64,000 nucleotides of DNA, taken from contig NZ_RHOK01000011.1 in the NCBI RefSeq assembly GCF_003946175.1, positions 1 to 64,000 of the forward strand, written 5' to 3'. Source of the DNA: Lacticaseibacillus suibinensis. Lineage in GTDB: Bacteria; Bacillota; Bacilli; Lactobacillales; Lactobacillaceae. The notes under the pieces are model-generated. The model saw only the letters and a program-made list of their open reading frames with translations, made no database searches and had not been told where the DNA came from. The translations under genes and the position numbers were made by a program. This document shows, piece after piece, positions 16,831-26,807 of this stretch; within the stretch, counting starts at the first letter, position 1, and each line of letters opens with the position of its first letter.

Positions 16831-19260
16831 CTAGGCTTTGGCCGCAGCGGCAAGCTGCTGCGGCGTGAGACCATTCAGCCCAATCAACGGGTCAATGGTC
16901 TGCGCCATCACTAAGGCCGGCGTCAAGCGAAAATCGGCTGGCGCGGCAGGCGCTTTGGTTCCATTATCTAAAGCATTCGGCGGAGTGTCAACTGGCCCAG
17001 CGTCGGTTGCCGCGTTGACGAGGGTGAATTTAGCAGGCAACACCGCTGTTAATCGCGCCACTAACGCGGTTTTGCGATTATCAGCCACGGCCTGCACCGC
17101 CAGTTCAAAAGCGCGGGGATCGCCGAGCAAAATCAAGTAGTTACGCGCCCGGGTCACAGCCGTGTACAGCAAATTACGCCGCAGCATCCGTCGCGCACCC
17201 AAAGTCAGCGGCAAAATAACCACCGGAAACTCGCTCCCCTGCGCCTTATGAATCGTGGTGGCATACGCCAGCGTAATTTTGGTCCAATCGCTACGTTTAT
17301 ACTGCAGCTCGTTGCCATCAAAGTCGATGGTCAATTCATCCGTTTTACTTTCGGCTTGTTTGGCCATGGTAATACCAGTGATCATGCCCAGCTCGCCGTT
17401 AAAGACGTTCTGCTCCGGGCTATTCACCAGCTGGAGCACCTTGTCGCCAATGCGGTAATGCACCAGGCCCGCATCGACTTCCTTGGTGCGGGCATCTTTT
17501 TTGGGATTAAGAATGTCTTGAATCAAAGGATTAAGCTGATCGATGCCGGCGGTGCCGCGATACATCGGCGCGAGCACTTGCATATCGGCGGGATCAAACT
17601 GCTGAGCCGCCCGCCCCACGACCTGTCCCACGACCCGCGGCAATTGCTCCGGCGGGCACAGAATGAACGAGCGGTCAGCGCGATTTTGCTGCCAATCAGC
17701 CGGTAGCTTACCGGTGTTGATGGCATGCGCCAGGGGAATGATGGAGCTGTCAGCGTCTTGGCGATGAATATGCGTCAGTTCCAACGCCGGCAGTGTATGA
17801 CTGCGGAGCAAGTCAGCGAAAACCTGCCCCGGTCCGACTGAGGGCAGCTGATCTTTATCCCCCACCAAAATTAACTTGATGCCAGGATGCAACGCCGCCA
17901 GCAACGTGCGGAACAAATAAGTGTCCACCATCGACATCTCATCAACAATGAGCAGGCCATCAGGCAACTCTTTGGGCTCATAATCTTGCGTATCAATGGC
18001 CAAACCCAGCAGGCGATGAATCGTGCTCGCCGGCAGGCCGGTGGTTTCCATCATGCGCTTGCTGGCACGGCCAGTCGGCGCCGCCAACATCAACGGAAAC
18101 GGCTCATCGTGATAGGAATTGACGTCAAGGCTCAAATCATTCAGCGCCGCATACGCCCGCACAATCCCATTGATGACCGTGGTCTTACCAGTCCCTGGGC
18201 CACCAGTGAACAGAAACAAAGGCTGCTCGATTGCGGTTTGGATGGCTTCGCGCTGAGTGTCGTCATAGGCAATCCCCTGCGCTTTTTCCACTTGCTTGAT
18301 GACTTTGGCCGTGTGTTTGGAGGCTTTGGTGTCATCGCCGAGCAGTTGTTTGAGCCGGGTGGCAATTTCGCCTTCGGCATCATAGAGGCGCTTCGGGAAC
18401 ACCTTTTGGCCATCGACATACAGTTGATTTTTCTTGGTCAGGGTTAAGATCGCTTGGCCGACCTGATTGGGATCGATTTCGACATTGCGCGCGCCTTCCA
18501 GCAGGCCCACCGCATTATTGATCAGCATCGGCAACTCAACATAGGTATCGCCTTCACCATCTGTCATGCGACTGAGTTCGTCCAATACCGCGCCGCCTAA
18601 GCGAATTTGGGCATCTGGCGCAATGTGCATCCGCGCCGCAATCGCGTCCGCCCGTTTGAACCCAATCCCGTCGATGTCGGCAATCAGCTGGTAAGGATTC
18701 TCCTCAATCACGTCCAGCGCATCGGTTTTGTAGAGCTGATAGATTTTAGCTGCCATATTCGACGTAAAGCCAAAGTCATTGAGGCCAATGATGACCTGCT
18801 CCATCCCCAAATTCAGCTGCAGATTGTCCACCAGCACCGCGCGCTTGGCTGCATTCAGGCCGAGCGGAATCAGCACCTTTTCGTCCTTGAGAATCTTATC
18901 AATCGCCTTGACCCCCAGCGCATCCACAATTTTTTGCGCGGTAATGGTGCCAATACCAGGAAAGCGATCCGAGCTCAAATAAGCCACCAAGCCTTGCTTG
19001 GAGGTCGGCTTGTCAACCTGATAATTATCCGCGGCAAATTGAAGCCCATATTTCGGATGATTGACCACTTTGCCGACGAAGGTGTAAGTTTCGTCTTCTT
19101 TGATGTCGCCAAAATTCCCGGTGACCACAATTTCGTCATCAGGCCATTGAATGTTGGTTTTCGTGATGGTGATCAGAATGATCTTAAAAAAAGAAGTCGG
19201 GCTTTGGAAGAAAAGACTCTTGACCCGACCACTGACTGTTGGCTGTTCAGCTTCATTCAT
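16831..19260 (-). CDS. recD2: ATP-dependent DNA helicase RecD2
   Basis: 809 residues. An N-terminal OB-like and helix-hairpin-helix region (GIGTITAQKIVDALG, IDGIGFKRADAIA) precedes a superfamily 1 helicase core: GGPGTGKTT (Walker A, about residue 350), DEMSMVD (Walker B), LVGDKDQLPSVGPGQV, and ATTIHKAQGSEFP. This is the RecBC-independent RecD2 of Gram-positives, involved in replication-fork stability and repair. The start overlaps the preceding TPR gene by eight bases, indicating coupling. Confidence 0.96.
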   Translation of the reverse strand: MNEAEQPTVSGRVKSLFFQSPTSFFKIILITITKTNIQWPDDEIVVTGNFGDIKEDETYTFVGKVVNHPKYGLQFAADNYQVDKPTSKQGLVAYLSSDRFPGIGTITAQKIVDALGVKAIDKILKDEKVLIPLGLNAAKRAVLVDNLQLNLGMEQVIIGLNDFGFTSNMAAKIYQLYKTDALDVIEENPYQLIADIDGIGFKRADAIAARMHIAPDAQIRLGGAVLDELSRMTDGEGDTYVELPMLINNAVGLLEGARNVEIDPNQVGQAILTLTKKNQLYVDGQKVFPKRLYDAEGEIATRLKQLLGDDTKASKHTAKVIKQVEKAQGIAYDDTQREAIQTAIEQPLFLFTGGPGTGKTTVINGIVRAYAALNDLSLDVNSYHDEPFPLMLAAPTGRASKRMMETTGLPASTIHRLLGLAIDTQDYEPKELPDGLLIVDEMSMVDTYLFRTLLAALHPGIKLILVGDKDQLPSVGPGQVFADLLRSHTLPALELTHIHRQDADSSIIPLAHAINTGKLPADWQQNRADRSFILCPPEQLPRVVGQVVGRAAQQFDPADMQVLAPMYRGTAGIDQLNPLIQDILNPKKDARTKEVDAGLVHYRIGDKVLQLVNSPEQNVFNGELGMITGITMAKQAESKTDELTIDFDGNELQYKRSDWTKITLAYATTIHKAQGSEFPVVILPLTLGARRMLRRNLLYTAVTRARNYLILLGDPRAFELAVQAVADNRKTALVARLTAVLPAKFTLVNAATDAGPVDTPPNALDNGTKAPAAPADFRLTPALVMAQTIDPLIGLNGLTPQQLAAAAKA

Positions 19261-19921
19261 CGGCTTGACCTTGCGCTTTCAAAAAACCGGCGATATCGCG
19301 GACCTGACCGACTTTACTTTGGTAGCCTTTAGGATCGAGCGCCTTGGCTTCATCCAGCCACTTTTGGCCATCAATGCCAGCGCCAGTTTGCGCCATGCCA
19401 TAAGTGAATAGCACCCCGGCATCTTTCATTTTGAGAAACGGCTTCAGCAGCCGACTAGCATCCTTAAACGCCCCAAAACCGAGCAACAGCTGGGCCGCCA
19501 GCAAAGCGGCGTCCACCTTTTCTGGGGCGGCTTCATGGGCCGTGAGCGCGTAAGCCAAGGCTTTTTGGGTACGACCCGCATGCTGCTCGCTCAGCGCCAG
19601 CATGTATTGGGCATCAGTTTGCAAGCTGCCTTGCCCTTGCGCCAGTTGCTTGAAGTACTTGCTGGCGAGGTCAAAGTTTTCCTGGCTGAAAGCCAATAAG
19701 CCGGCATCATACGTCAATTCTGGATGGTTAGGAAACAGCCCCAGCGCGCGCACCAACAACTGGCTGGCTTCATCAAAAGCGTGGATGCCAATCAGCATCG
19801 TGGCCAGCACCGCGTAGCGTTTCGGGTCGGTCGGTTTGTCATCGATGCGCTGAACGGCTTCACGAATGGCGGCATCATGGTCACCTTGATTGAACTGCTT
19901 GATCATGGCTTGTTCACTCAT
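19253..19921 (-). CDS. Tetratricopeptide repeat protein
   Basis: 222 residues, nearly all helical, with repeated 34-residue TPR-like units (for example YAVLATMLIGIHAFDEASQL and YDAGLLAFSQENFDLASKYF). It has no signal peptide, so is probably a cytoplasmic scaffold. It lies between a histidine phosphatase gene and recD2 in one leftward operon, overlapping recD2 by eight bases. The start ATG 19921 has GAGGAGGCGAAG upstream. The partner proteins are unknown; the conserved link with recD2 is known in lactobacilli and bacilli. Confidence 0.88.
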   Translation of the reverse strand: MSEQAMIKQFNQGDHDAAIREAVQRIDDKPTDPKRYAVLATMLIGIHAFDEASQLLVRALGLFPNHPELTYDAGLLAFSQENFDLASKYFKQLAQGQGSLQTDAQYMLALSEQHAGRTQKALAYALTAHEAAPEKVDAALLAAQLLLGFGAFKDASRLLKPFLKMKDAGVLFTYGMAQTGAGIDGQKWLDEAKALDPKGYQSKVGQVRDIAGFLKAQGQADE

Positions 19922-19933
19922 TGCTTCGCCTCC

Positions 19934-20602
19934 TCAAATCGTGTCGCTGGCTTCCAGTTTCTTGGTGATATACGACGTTTCGTTCCACTTAATGAGTTTG
20001 AAGGGCAGCTGTGGACCATGCGCCGCCAAAATCGTCACACTGCTATTGGTCAATCCGCCTGCCTTGCGCAAGTCCTTGATGGGTTTACCCAAAAGCGTTT
20101 GCACCAGCGCCGTCAATGCCGCGCCATGGCTGACGAACAGCAGGTTTTCATCACCAGTGTGATCCGCCCGCACCGCATCTAACACCACCGGCTCCATGCG
20201 GTCAATCAGCTCAGCGAAAGACTCGCCTTGAATCGCCGTCGGGTCATACTCAGCTGGGGCATGGCGGAAACTGTACAGCTCCTGCGGATAACGTTTGGCC
20301 ACATCGGTGAAGCGCATGCCTTCCATGCGGCCAAGATTAAACTCGCGCATCCCCACCGTAATGGTCACCGGAATGGTTTGCCCCAGTTGTTTGATCAGAT
20401 ACTGGGCCGTCGTTTTCGCGCGCGGCAGTGGGCTGACATAGGCGCGGCTGAACTTCACCTGATGGGCCGTGAGGTAATGGGCCAGTTGACTGATTTCCTC
20501 GTAGCTCTCCTTCAGTAGCGGCGAGTCGCCGTTTGCGCCTTGGTAGCGCCCTTCAAGATTCCACTCTGTCTTCCCATGCCGAACAAAATATAAACGCGTC
20601 AC
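19934..20602 (-). CDS. Histidine phosphatase family protein
   Basis: 222 residues of the phosphoglycerate-mutase-like superfamily. The catalytic RHG motif (FVRHGKTEWN) is at residues 6-15, and the second conserved His lies in FVSHGAALTALV. The enzymes of this family dephosphorylate small molecules through a phosphohistidine. The start is GTG 20602 with GGAGGG upstream. It is the first gene of the operon with TPR protein, recD2 and the Eis-like gene. Confidence 0.92.
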   Translation of the reverse strand: MTRLYFVRHGKTEWNLEGRYQGANGDSPLLKESYEEISQLAHYLTAHQVKFSRAYVSPLPRAKTTAQYLIKQLGQTIPVTITVGMREFNLGRMEGMRFTDVAKRYPQELYSFRHAPAEYDPTAIQGESFAELIDRMEPVVLDAVRADHTGDENLLFVSHGAALTALVQTLLGKPIKDLRKAGGLTNSSVTILAAHGPQLPFKLIKWNETSYITKKLEASDTI

Positions 20603-20635
20603 GCCTGACCCTCCAATTGAGTTCTATCTCTACCA

Positions 20636-20664
20636 ATTATCGCGATTTAGGCGCAGTAATTCAA
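20636..20664 (-). promoter_or_regulatory. Promoter of the phosphatase-TPR-recD2 operon
   Basis: Minus-strand TTGAAT (20659-20664), 17-base spacer, GATAAT (20636-20641). Confidence 0.75.
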
Positions 20665-20715
20665 GGGTCGGCTAAAAAGCCAGTGGCAGTTGACCGCCAG
20701 CTCTAATCGAAAGCG

Positions 20716-21246
20716 TTAAAAACCAGCAAGGCGCATGGCGTCTTCAGTCACCGCCAGGCCTTCATGTTTGAGCAGCCAAGCTTTCCGCTCCAGGCCGCCG
20801 GCATAACCGACTAGCGCCCCAGTTTGGCCCACAATGCGATGGCACGGCACAATCACGCTGAGCGGGTTGTGGCCCACCGCCCCGCCGATAGCTCGGGCTG
20901 CGGTCGGATGGCCTTGCTGCTGACTGATTTGATCGGCTAGTTGCTGATACGTCGCCACCTGCCCTGCTGGCACCTGACACAACGCTTGCATCACGTGCTG
21001 GCGGTATGGTGTGCCGGTTAAATGCAGGGACAAATCCCCTAGCGGCTGCGGCCCTACCGCAAAATAGCGCTGCAGCCAGTGCGTGGCCTGCCGCAAAATT
21101 GGTGTTTGCGTGTCAGCGGCCGCGGCCAAATCAAACTGACCACCAAAGTATTGTTGCCCATCAAACCACACCCCGAGCAGACCTTGCTCATCTGCCAGCA
21201 GGGTCATGGCTCCCAGCGGCGAAGTGATCCTTGTTTTCGCTTGCAT
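20716..21246 (-). CDS. ogt: Methylated-DNA--[protein]-cysteine S-methyltransferase
   Basis: 176 residues. The active-site motif IVPCHRIVG carries the acceptor Cys that takes the methyl group from O6-methylguanine in a suicidal repair reaction. GYAGGLERKAWLLKHE follows as expected. The start ATG 21246 (MQAKTRITSPLG) was chosen because AAGGAGATG lies just upstream. The longer upstream frame runs into the mnmA terminator and lacks similarity. Confidence 0.95.
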   Translation of the reverse strand: MQAKTRITSPLGAMTLLADEQGLLGVWFDGQQYFGGQFDLAAAADTQTPILRQATHWLQRYFAVGPQPLGDLSLHLTGTPYRQHVMQALCQVPAGQVATYQQLADQISQQQGHPTAARAIGGAVGHNPLSVIVPCHRIVGQTGALVGYAGGLERKAWLLKHEGLAVTEDAMRLAGF

Positions 21247-21307
21247 GTGCTCATCTCCTTGGTTAGATTGTAGCACGCGAACAAATGTTTGACGAAGCGA
21301 AAATCGT

Positions 21308-21343
21308 AAAAAAAACGCCCTTCCACTGGTAGTGGAAGGACGC
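21308..21343 (-). terminator. Terminator of mnmA
   Basis: Minus-strand GCGTCCTTCCACT-ACC-AGTGGAAGGGCG followed by eight T (21308-21315), just after the mnmA stop. Confidence 0.93.
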
Positions 21344-21349
21344 TTCAAG

Positions 21350-22498
<1,149 letters not shown>

Positions 22499-22535
22499 TT
22501 ATCCGATTTGAAGGTCGTCAATTCCAGTAGTACTC

Positions 22536-22563
22536 ATTATACCAGCGCGACGCAGAATTACAA
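22536..22563 (-). promoter_or_regulatory. Promoter of mnmA
   Basis: Minus-strand TTGTAA (22558-22563), 16-base spacer, TATAAT (22536-22541). Confidence 0.75.
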
Positions 22564-22582
22564 CGCTAACGGAAAGTAAGCG

Positions 22583-23110
22583 TTAGACCCGTCTGCGAGT
22601 CATGCGCATGATGGCCGTAAAAATGTCGTCCTGGGCCGGCTCAAAGCGCAGGCCTTGATGCCGCATCACCTTGCTCAGGGCAAACCCCAGCGTTGTCGTG
22701 ATGTTAGGCACACTGGTGACTCCTTCCAGCACTAGAGCAAAATGCTGGTTCAGCACTGGCATGAGCGCGGCTGCTTGCGCCGGCGTCAGGCTGGCCGCTA
22801 GCTGAATCAAAAGCGCCAGCATGCCGCGCCGCAGTTCATCACTCGTGGCGGACCAAGCCATGCTGCGATTTTGCTGACGCATCCCAATCACTGGTGGCGC
22901 TGGCTGCACCGTCACACCCAGCATCGTTTGCGGGGTAAGCCCTAGGCGCTGGCTAATCAAGACCAGCTGCGCCAGACTTGGCTGCTGATGATTCGTTTCC
23001 CACTCTTCAACCTGCGTTGCGGCCACGCCGATTCGCAATGCCGCGGTTTGCGGCGACAGGTTCAACGTTTCACGTGCCGCTTGGAGATTTTTACCCATTC
23101 TAAATGTCAT
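22583..23110 (-). CDS. XRE-family helix-turn-helix protein
   Basis: 175 residues. An N-terminal Cro/CI-type HTH is clear (LQAARETLNLSPQTAALRIG, then ATQVEEWETNHQQPSLAQLV, about residues 8-55). The C-terminal 100 residues are mostly hydrophobic helices with no recognised ligand domain. The start ATG 23110 follows AAGGTGAT. An in-frame start eight codons earlier (23134) is less likely. It lies alone between mnmA and DUF1831; a local or stress regulator role is inferred. Confidence 0.85.
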   Translation of the reverse strand: MTFRMGKNLQAARETLNLSPQTAALRIGVAATQVEEWETNHQQPSLAQLVLISQRLGLTPQTMLGVTVQPAPPVIGMRQQNRSMAWSATSDELRRGMLALLIQLAASLTPAQAAALMPVLNQHFALVLEGVTSVPNITTTLGFALSKVMRHQGLRFEPAQDDIFTAIMRMTRRRV

Positions 23111-23202
23111 TTCATCACCTTCTGCTTTGAGCATACCACCTCATCGGGCGTCAAAAGCCGAGATGACAAAAGTGTTCGCTCAGCTAACTTGAGGCCAGAA
23201 TC

Positions 23203-23228
23203 AAAAAGGCACTGCGTTTGCAGTGCCT
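23203..23228 (-). terminator. Terminator of the DUF1831 gene
   Basis: Minus-strand AGGCACTGC-AAAC-GCAGTGCCT followed by TTTT, right after the stop codon. Confidence 0.93.
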
Positions 23229-23234
23229 CATTGG

Positions 23235-23576
23235 CTATTGAATCGCCAAAACTTCGCGTTCAATCAGGTTATCAATCAAGTACTGATACTGCTCAACATT
23301 GTCCTTGGTCTGCTCTGACTTGAAAATATTGATGGCCTTCAAGCCATTGGCGGTCGTGGTATCCATTTGGAAACCAGACAGGTCAGCCTTAAACGTGATT
23401 TTCAGCTTGTTGGCTTGCGTGAATGGTGAATTGGGATCCAGTGCACGTTCCAGCTGAAAATTCCCATTCTTGGTTTTCACAAAGCCCAAATCCATGAGCG
23501 TGTACCGCTTGATATTAGGTGAAATTTGATAGGTTTTCGGGTCGCCCAATGCTGCCCCGGTTGCTTTTAGTGCCAT
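23235..23576 (-). CDS. DUF1831 domain-containing protein
   Basis: 113 residues matching the lactobacillus-specific DUF1831 family in length and pattern (MALKATGAALGDPKTYQISP, then a beta-rich middle with GFVKTKNGNFQLERALDPN). The biochemical role is unknown; the family often lies near cysteine desulfurase or thiouridylase genes, and here both are nearby. The start ATG 23576 has AAGGGGAG upstream. It is soluble, with no signal peptide. Confidence 0.85.
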   Translation of the reverse strand: MALKATGAALGDPKTYQISPNIKRYTLMDLGFVKTKNGNFQLERALDPNSPFTQANKLKITFKADLSGFQMDTTTANGLKAINIFKSEQTKDNVEQYQYLIDNLIEREVLAIQ

Positions 23577-23692
23577 CTTGCCACTCCCCTTTCACGCCGT
23601 TGCGTGATTACTCTAGCCTTATTTTACCATGATGCAAGCGCTTCTGAAAGCCAGAGCGCGGCCTAAGCCGTTGATTAACAGCAAACGGTTCG

Positions 23693-24331
23693 TCAGATTT
23701 CACGGGTTTCATAGACGTGCAGACTAATCATCAAGGAGCCGCCAAGCACCACCAGCAACCCCACTAGGCCCATTGCCACTGTGGGCCACACTGGTAGCTG
23801 CGCAAAGGGATCCAGATAAGCCACCAGCCCAAGCACCGCGCAAAGCCCAAACAAGGTGCCATAGACAGCAAATGGCGCCCGTTCAAAGCCCCATTTCAGT
23901 AGCATCGGGTATTCGATGGCGGTGGTCAGAGCGAAAAAGAAGAACACGCCAGCCGCCACGCCGAGCGTGCGACTGAAATTGGCTTCGGTGGGCCGAATGA
24001 GTCCCGTCACCCCATCCACCACTGCAAAATTCAACACCAAAGCCGCGACCAAGCTCAAGGCATAGCCATAATGGCCCCAAACCACGGTGCGCCGGCGCAG
24101 TGGCAATAAGGCCAGCATACCTTCGAGCCCGTGTTGTTGACTGCCTACGAACGGCATCATCAAAGCGGAACTGGCCATCCCCGCTACGGCCCCTAGCATC
24201 AAAAAGCGAGTATTAGCCAGAAAGACGCCCAGCACCACCAGCACGAGGTCGGCTAGCCCCAGGATCCACCATATCGTGTGGAGCTTGGTGGTGGTCCAGT
24301 CTAATCTCATCATCGTCGCAATGTCACGCAT
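23693..24331 (-). CDS. ABC-2 type transporter permease
   Basis: About 212 residues with six hydrophobic segments (for example IWWILGLADLVLVVLGVFL, GVFFFFALTTAIEYPML, MGLVGLLVVLGGSLMISL). It is the membrane partner of the ATPase gene that it overlaps by eight bases. Start ATG 24331 was chosen because GAGGTG lies six bases upstream; a GTG three codons earlier overlaps the Shine-Dalgarno. It is the last gene of a five-gene operon. The substrate is unknown; such pairs next to YtrA-type regulators often respond to cell envelope stress. Confidence 0.85.
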   Translation of the reverse strand: MRDIATMMRLDWTTTKLHTIWWILGLADLVLVVLGVFLANTRFLMLGAVAGMASSALMMPFVGSQQHGLEGMLALLPLRRRTVVWGHYGYALSLVAALVLNFAVVDGVTGLIRPTEANFSRTLGVAAGVFFFFALTTAIEYPMLLKWGFERAPFAVYGTLFGLCAVLGLVAYLDPFAQLPVWPTVAMGLVGLLVVLGGSLMISLHVYETREI

Positions 24332-25184
24332 GGTCTTCACCTCGCTTGCCTAAGTAGATCATCAAAGTATCCAGATCCGGCGTTGAGGTGACCAGCCCTG
24401 CCGCCAGCGCTTGGTCCGTAGTCGGCAGCAGCAGAGAGAACCCAACGCTGGTTTGGCGCAAGCCTAGTCCGTGGTCTTCAAGTGCCGCGGTCAACTCCGA
24501 GGAGCCGCCTTGCACCAGCAGATAACGGTTAAGTAGCGTGTCTGTTTCTCCAAAAAAGCGCTGCTCGCCGTGAATCAGGTACAAGAGATAATCTGCAAAC
24601 TGTGCCAAATCATCCGTTAAATGGCTGGACAACAGCACACTGGCGTCACCAGCTTGAATGTAGGCCTGCAGCAGCTGGCGCAATTCATCCCGTGCAATCG
24701 GGTCCAGCCCCGCCATTGGTTCATCCAAAATCAGGAGCTTGGCATGATGGCTTAACGCCACCGCCAAGTTCACTTTGTTTTGCGTACCTTTGGACAGACG
24801 CCGATACATGGTTTTCGGATTGATATCAAATTGCGCCACCAGCTCCATAAACTGCTGTGAATCCCAGCGCCGAAAGAGGCGGTGCATATTGTCATCAATG
24901 TCCTTGACGGTCCAGACGTCAGGCAGCGTAGTTGAATCGAGCATCGCACCGAGGTCATCGCGGGCCTGCTGCCGCGCATCGGCGGTCTGGGCGCCATTCA
25001 AGGTAAACTCGCCGGCACTGGGTTGGGCCATGTCCAGGAGTAAGCGCAAGGTCGTGGTTTTGCCTGCCCCATTTGGCCCAATCAGACCCATGATGTACCC
25101 AGCCGGCAAATCAAAGGTTAACGGCCCCAGGGCAAACTCGGGATAGGTTTTCGCCAGCCCCAGCACGTTCAGTCGCTCAGTCAT
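24324..25184 (-). CDS. ABC transporter ATP-binding protein
   Basis: 286 residues. Walker A is GPNGAGKTTT, the signature is the variant LSKGTQNKV, Walker B is LLILDEPMAGLD, and the switch His is in LLSSHLTDDL. The start ATG 25184 follows GGGAGGTGACGATC. It overlaps the GntR gene upstream and the permease downstream by eight bases each, so the three are coupled. The layout GntR-ATPase-permease is that of YtrAB-type systems. Confidence 0.92.
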   Translation of the reverse strand: MTERLNVLGLAKTYPEFALGPLTFDLPAGYIMGLIGPNGAGKTTTLRLLLDMAQPSAGEFTLNGAQTADARQQARDDLGAMLDSTTLPDVWTVKDIDDNMHRLFRRWDSQQFMELVAQFDINPKTMYRRLSKGTQNKVNLAVALSHHAKLLILDEPMAGLDPIARDELRQLLQAYIQAGDASVLLSSHLTDDLAQFADYLLYLIHGEQRFFGETDTLLNRYLLVQGGSSELTAALEDHGLGLRQTSVGFSLLLPTTDQALAAGLVTSTPDLDTLMIYLGKRGEDHA

Positions 25185-25566
25185 GATCGTCACCTCCCGC
25201 GGCAATCAAACTATCAAGCATCTCGTGCACCGTCGCCGGTGGAATCTGGCCAATTTTGGCAGCGTCCAAGGCCGCTTGTAGACCCGCTTCCACTTGGCGC
25301 AGGGTCTGTTCGCGCAGCAGTGCCGGGTCTTGGGCCTGAACATAGGTGCCCTTGCCCTGGACGTTTTGCACCAGGCCGGCTTGTTCCAAATCGTGATAAG
25401 CGCGTGTCGTGGTAATCACGCTGATTTGCAAGTCTTTCGCCAGCCCCCGAATGGAAGGCAGCAGGGTCCCTGGCTGCAGGTCGCCACTTAAAATGGCGGC
25501 TTGAATTTGGTCAATAATTTGCTGATAAATCGGCAACTGCGACCGATTTTGAATCACAATTCGCAC
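25177..25566 (-). CDS. GntR-family transcriptional regulator, YtrA subfamily
   Basis: 129 residues. An N-terminal winged helix (PIYQQIIDQIQAAILSGDL, LPSIRGLAKDLQISVITTTR, GLVQNVQGKGTYV, about residues 10-75) is followed by only about 50 helical residues, the short C-terminus typical of the YtrA subgroup. It probably represses its own operon. The start GTG 25566 follows AGAGGTGA at good spacing; a GTG three codons earlier overlaps the Shine-Dalgarno. It sits in the middle of the operon, between two ABC pairs. Confidence 0.93.
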   Translation of the reverse strand: MRIVIQNRSQLPIYQQIIDQIQAAILSGDLQPGTLLPSIRGLAKDLQISVITTTRAYHDLEQAGLVQNVQGKGTYVQAQDPALLREQTLRQVEAGLQAALDAAKIGQIPPATVHEMLDSLIAAGGDDHD

Positions 25567-25571
25567 TGCAC

Positions 25572-26807
25572 TCACCTCTGGGCTTTGGCCACTGACCGAC
25601 TCTTCTTCAAGGCCGCCAAAATGCCACTATCGCTGTAAACCAACACATTCGCCCGATAAGCCCGCGCGGCAAACATGCTGAAGCCGAGTAGGAAGACCAA
25701 GTTGATGGCCAGGGCAATGCCGACTTGGAGCAAGCCCACCTGATCGACCCCATAGCGAGCTGGCATGATCATGGGGCTCAGAAACGGAAGGTAACTCATC
25801 ACGTTGATAATCGGGCCCGAACCATTGCTGACCATCAGCGCCGCAAAGTAGCCAATCATCGCCAAATACAGCACTGGTTGCAGCGCCATGCCCGCTTGCT
25901 CCTGATTGCTGACCAACGAGCCGCACAGCGCGGCTAAAATCGTGTAGCTGAGAATACCAAGCACAAAGAAGCCGAGCATCACCAGGACAAATGACCAGCC
26001 GATTTGCTGCCAATCGACCAGTCGCAGTAGATCATCCAACGCTGGCCAGTGCTTTCGCAGCAGCCATGCCCCGCCGCCCAGCACCGCATAAGCGGACAAC
26101 TGCACCCCGACCAACTCGGCAATGCCTAATAACTTGCCATAAAATTGGGTTTGCGCTTTGATCGCGGCCAAAATCGACTCCTCGATGCGCGACCCTTTTT
26201 CGGTGGCAATTTCTTGCGCGACAATGCTGCCATAACTCATGAGGAACAGATACATGAGAAAACCTACCGCCAACGCCAGGATACTTTTGAGCCCCTCCGA
26301 CTTGTTGGCGGCTGCTTTGAGGTGACCGCCACTCACCGTCACAGTTTTGACCTTGACTTGAGTGGGCCGCAGCATTTGTGCCAGCGCTGCTTGCGATAAG
26401 CCAAGAGATTTGGCCACGGCCTGCGTATTCAACGCTGTCAACGTGGTTTTGATGGTGGCCGGATCGACGGTTTCGCCATCGTCGCGCACCACCAGCTTGA
26501 CGCTCGGACTCGTCGCCTGCGCCACCGTCAGCAAGCCATCGACCTTGCTCGCCTTCAACAGTTTCTGCCCGGCGGCGACGCTGGTCACTGCCTGAAACTT
26601 CGGGTCGCTACTGTGCTTCAGGCTCGCCTGCACTGCTGCCGGTGCCGCCACGGCCACTTGCGCCGGCTGGTTGGTCTGATCCATGTACCAAGAAATCCCC
26701 CCAATGATGGCAAGGGCAATCAGTGGCATCAGCACCAGGCTCCACCAGCTAAAACTCCGCATGTTTTTGCGAAAGACCATTTTGGCAATCAAATTTAACT
26801 TACGCAT
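25572..26807 (-). CDS. ABC transporter permease, NatB-like
   Basis: 411 residues. One N-terminal membrane segment (SFSWWSLVLMPLIALAIIGG) is followed by an extracytoplasmic domain of about 130 residues and then five or six more hydrophobic segments, as in NatB/ABC-2 exporters. The start ATG 26807 (MRKLNLIAKMVFRKNM) follows GGGTGA within the end of the ATPase gene, which it overlaps by eight bases. It probably exports an envelope-active compound or ions; the substrate is not evident. Confidence 0.88.
   Translation of the reverse strand: MRKLNLIAKMVFRKNMRSFSWWSLVLMPLIALAIIGGISWYMDQTNQPAQVAVAAPAAVQASLKHSSDPKFQAVTSVAAGQKLLKASKVDGLLTVAQATSPSVKLVVRDDGETVDPATIKTTLTALNTQAVAKSLGLSQAALAQMLRPTQVKVKTVTVSGGHLKAAANKSEGLKSILALAVGFLMYLFLMSYGSIVAQEIATEKGSRIEESILAAIKAQTQFYGKLLGIAELVGVQLSAYAVLGGGAWLLRKHWPALDDLLRLVDWQQIGWSFVLVMLGFFVLGILSYTILAALCGSLVSNQEQAGMALQPVLYLAMIGYFAALMVSNGSGPIINVMSYLPFLSPMIMPARYGVDQVGLLQVGIALAINLVFLLGFSMFAARAYRANVLVYSDSGILAALKKSRSVAKAQR

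Noticed and set aside
22562-22585. AACGCT/AGCGTT hairpin as terminator of the XRE gene
   Set aside because: The stem is short and no T-run follows it on the minus strand.
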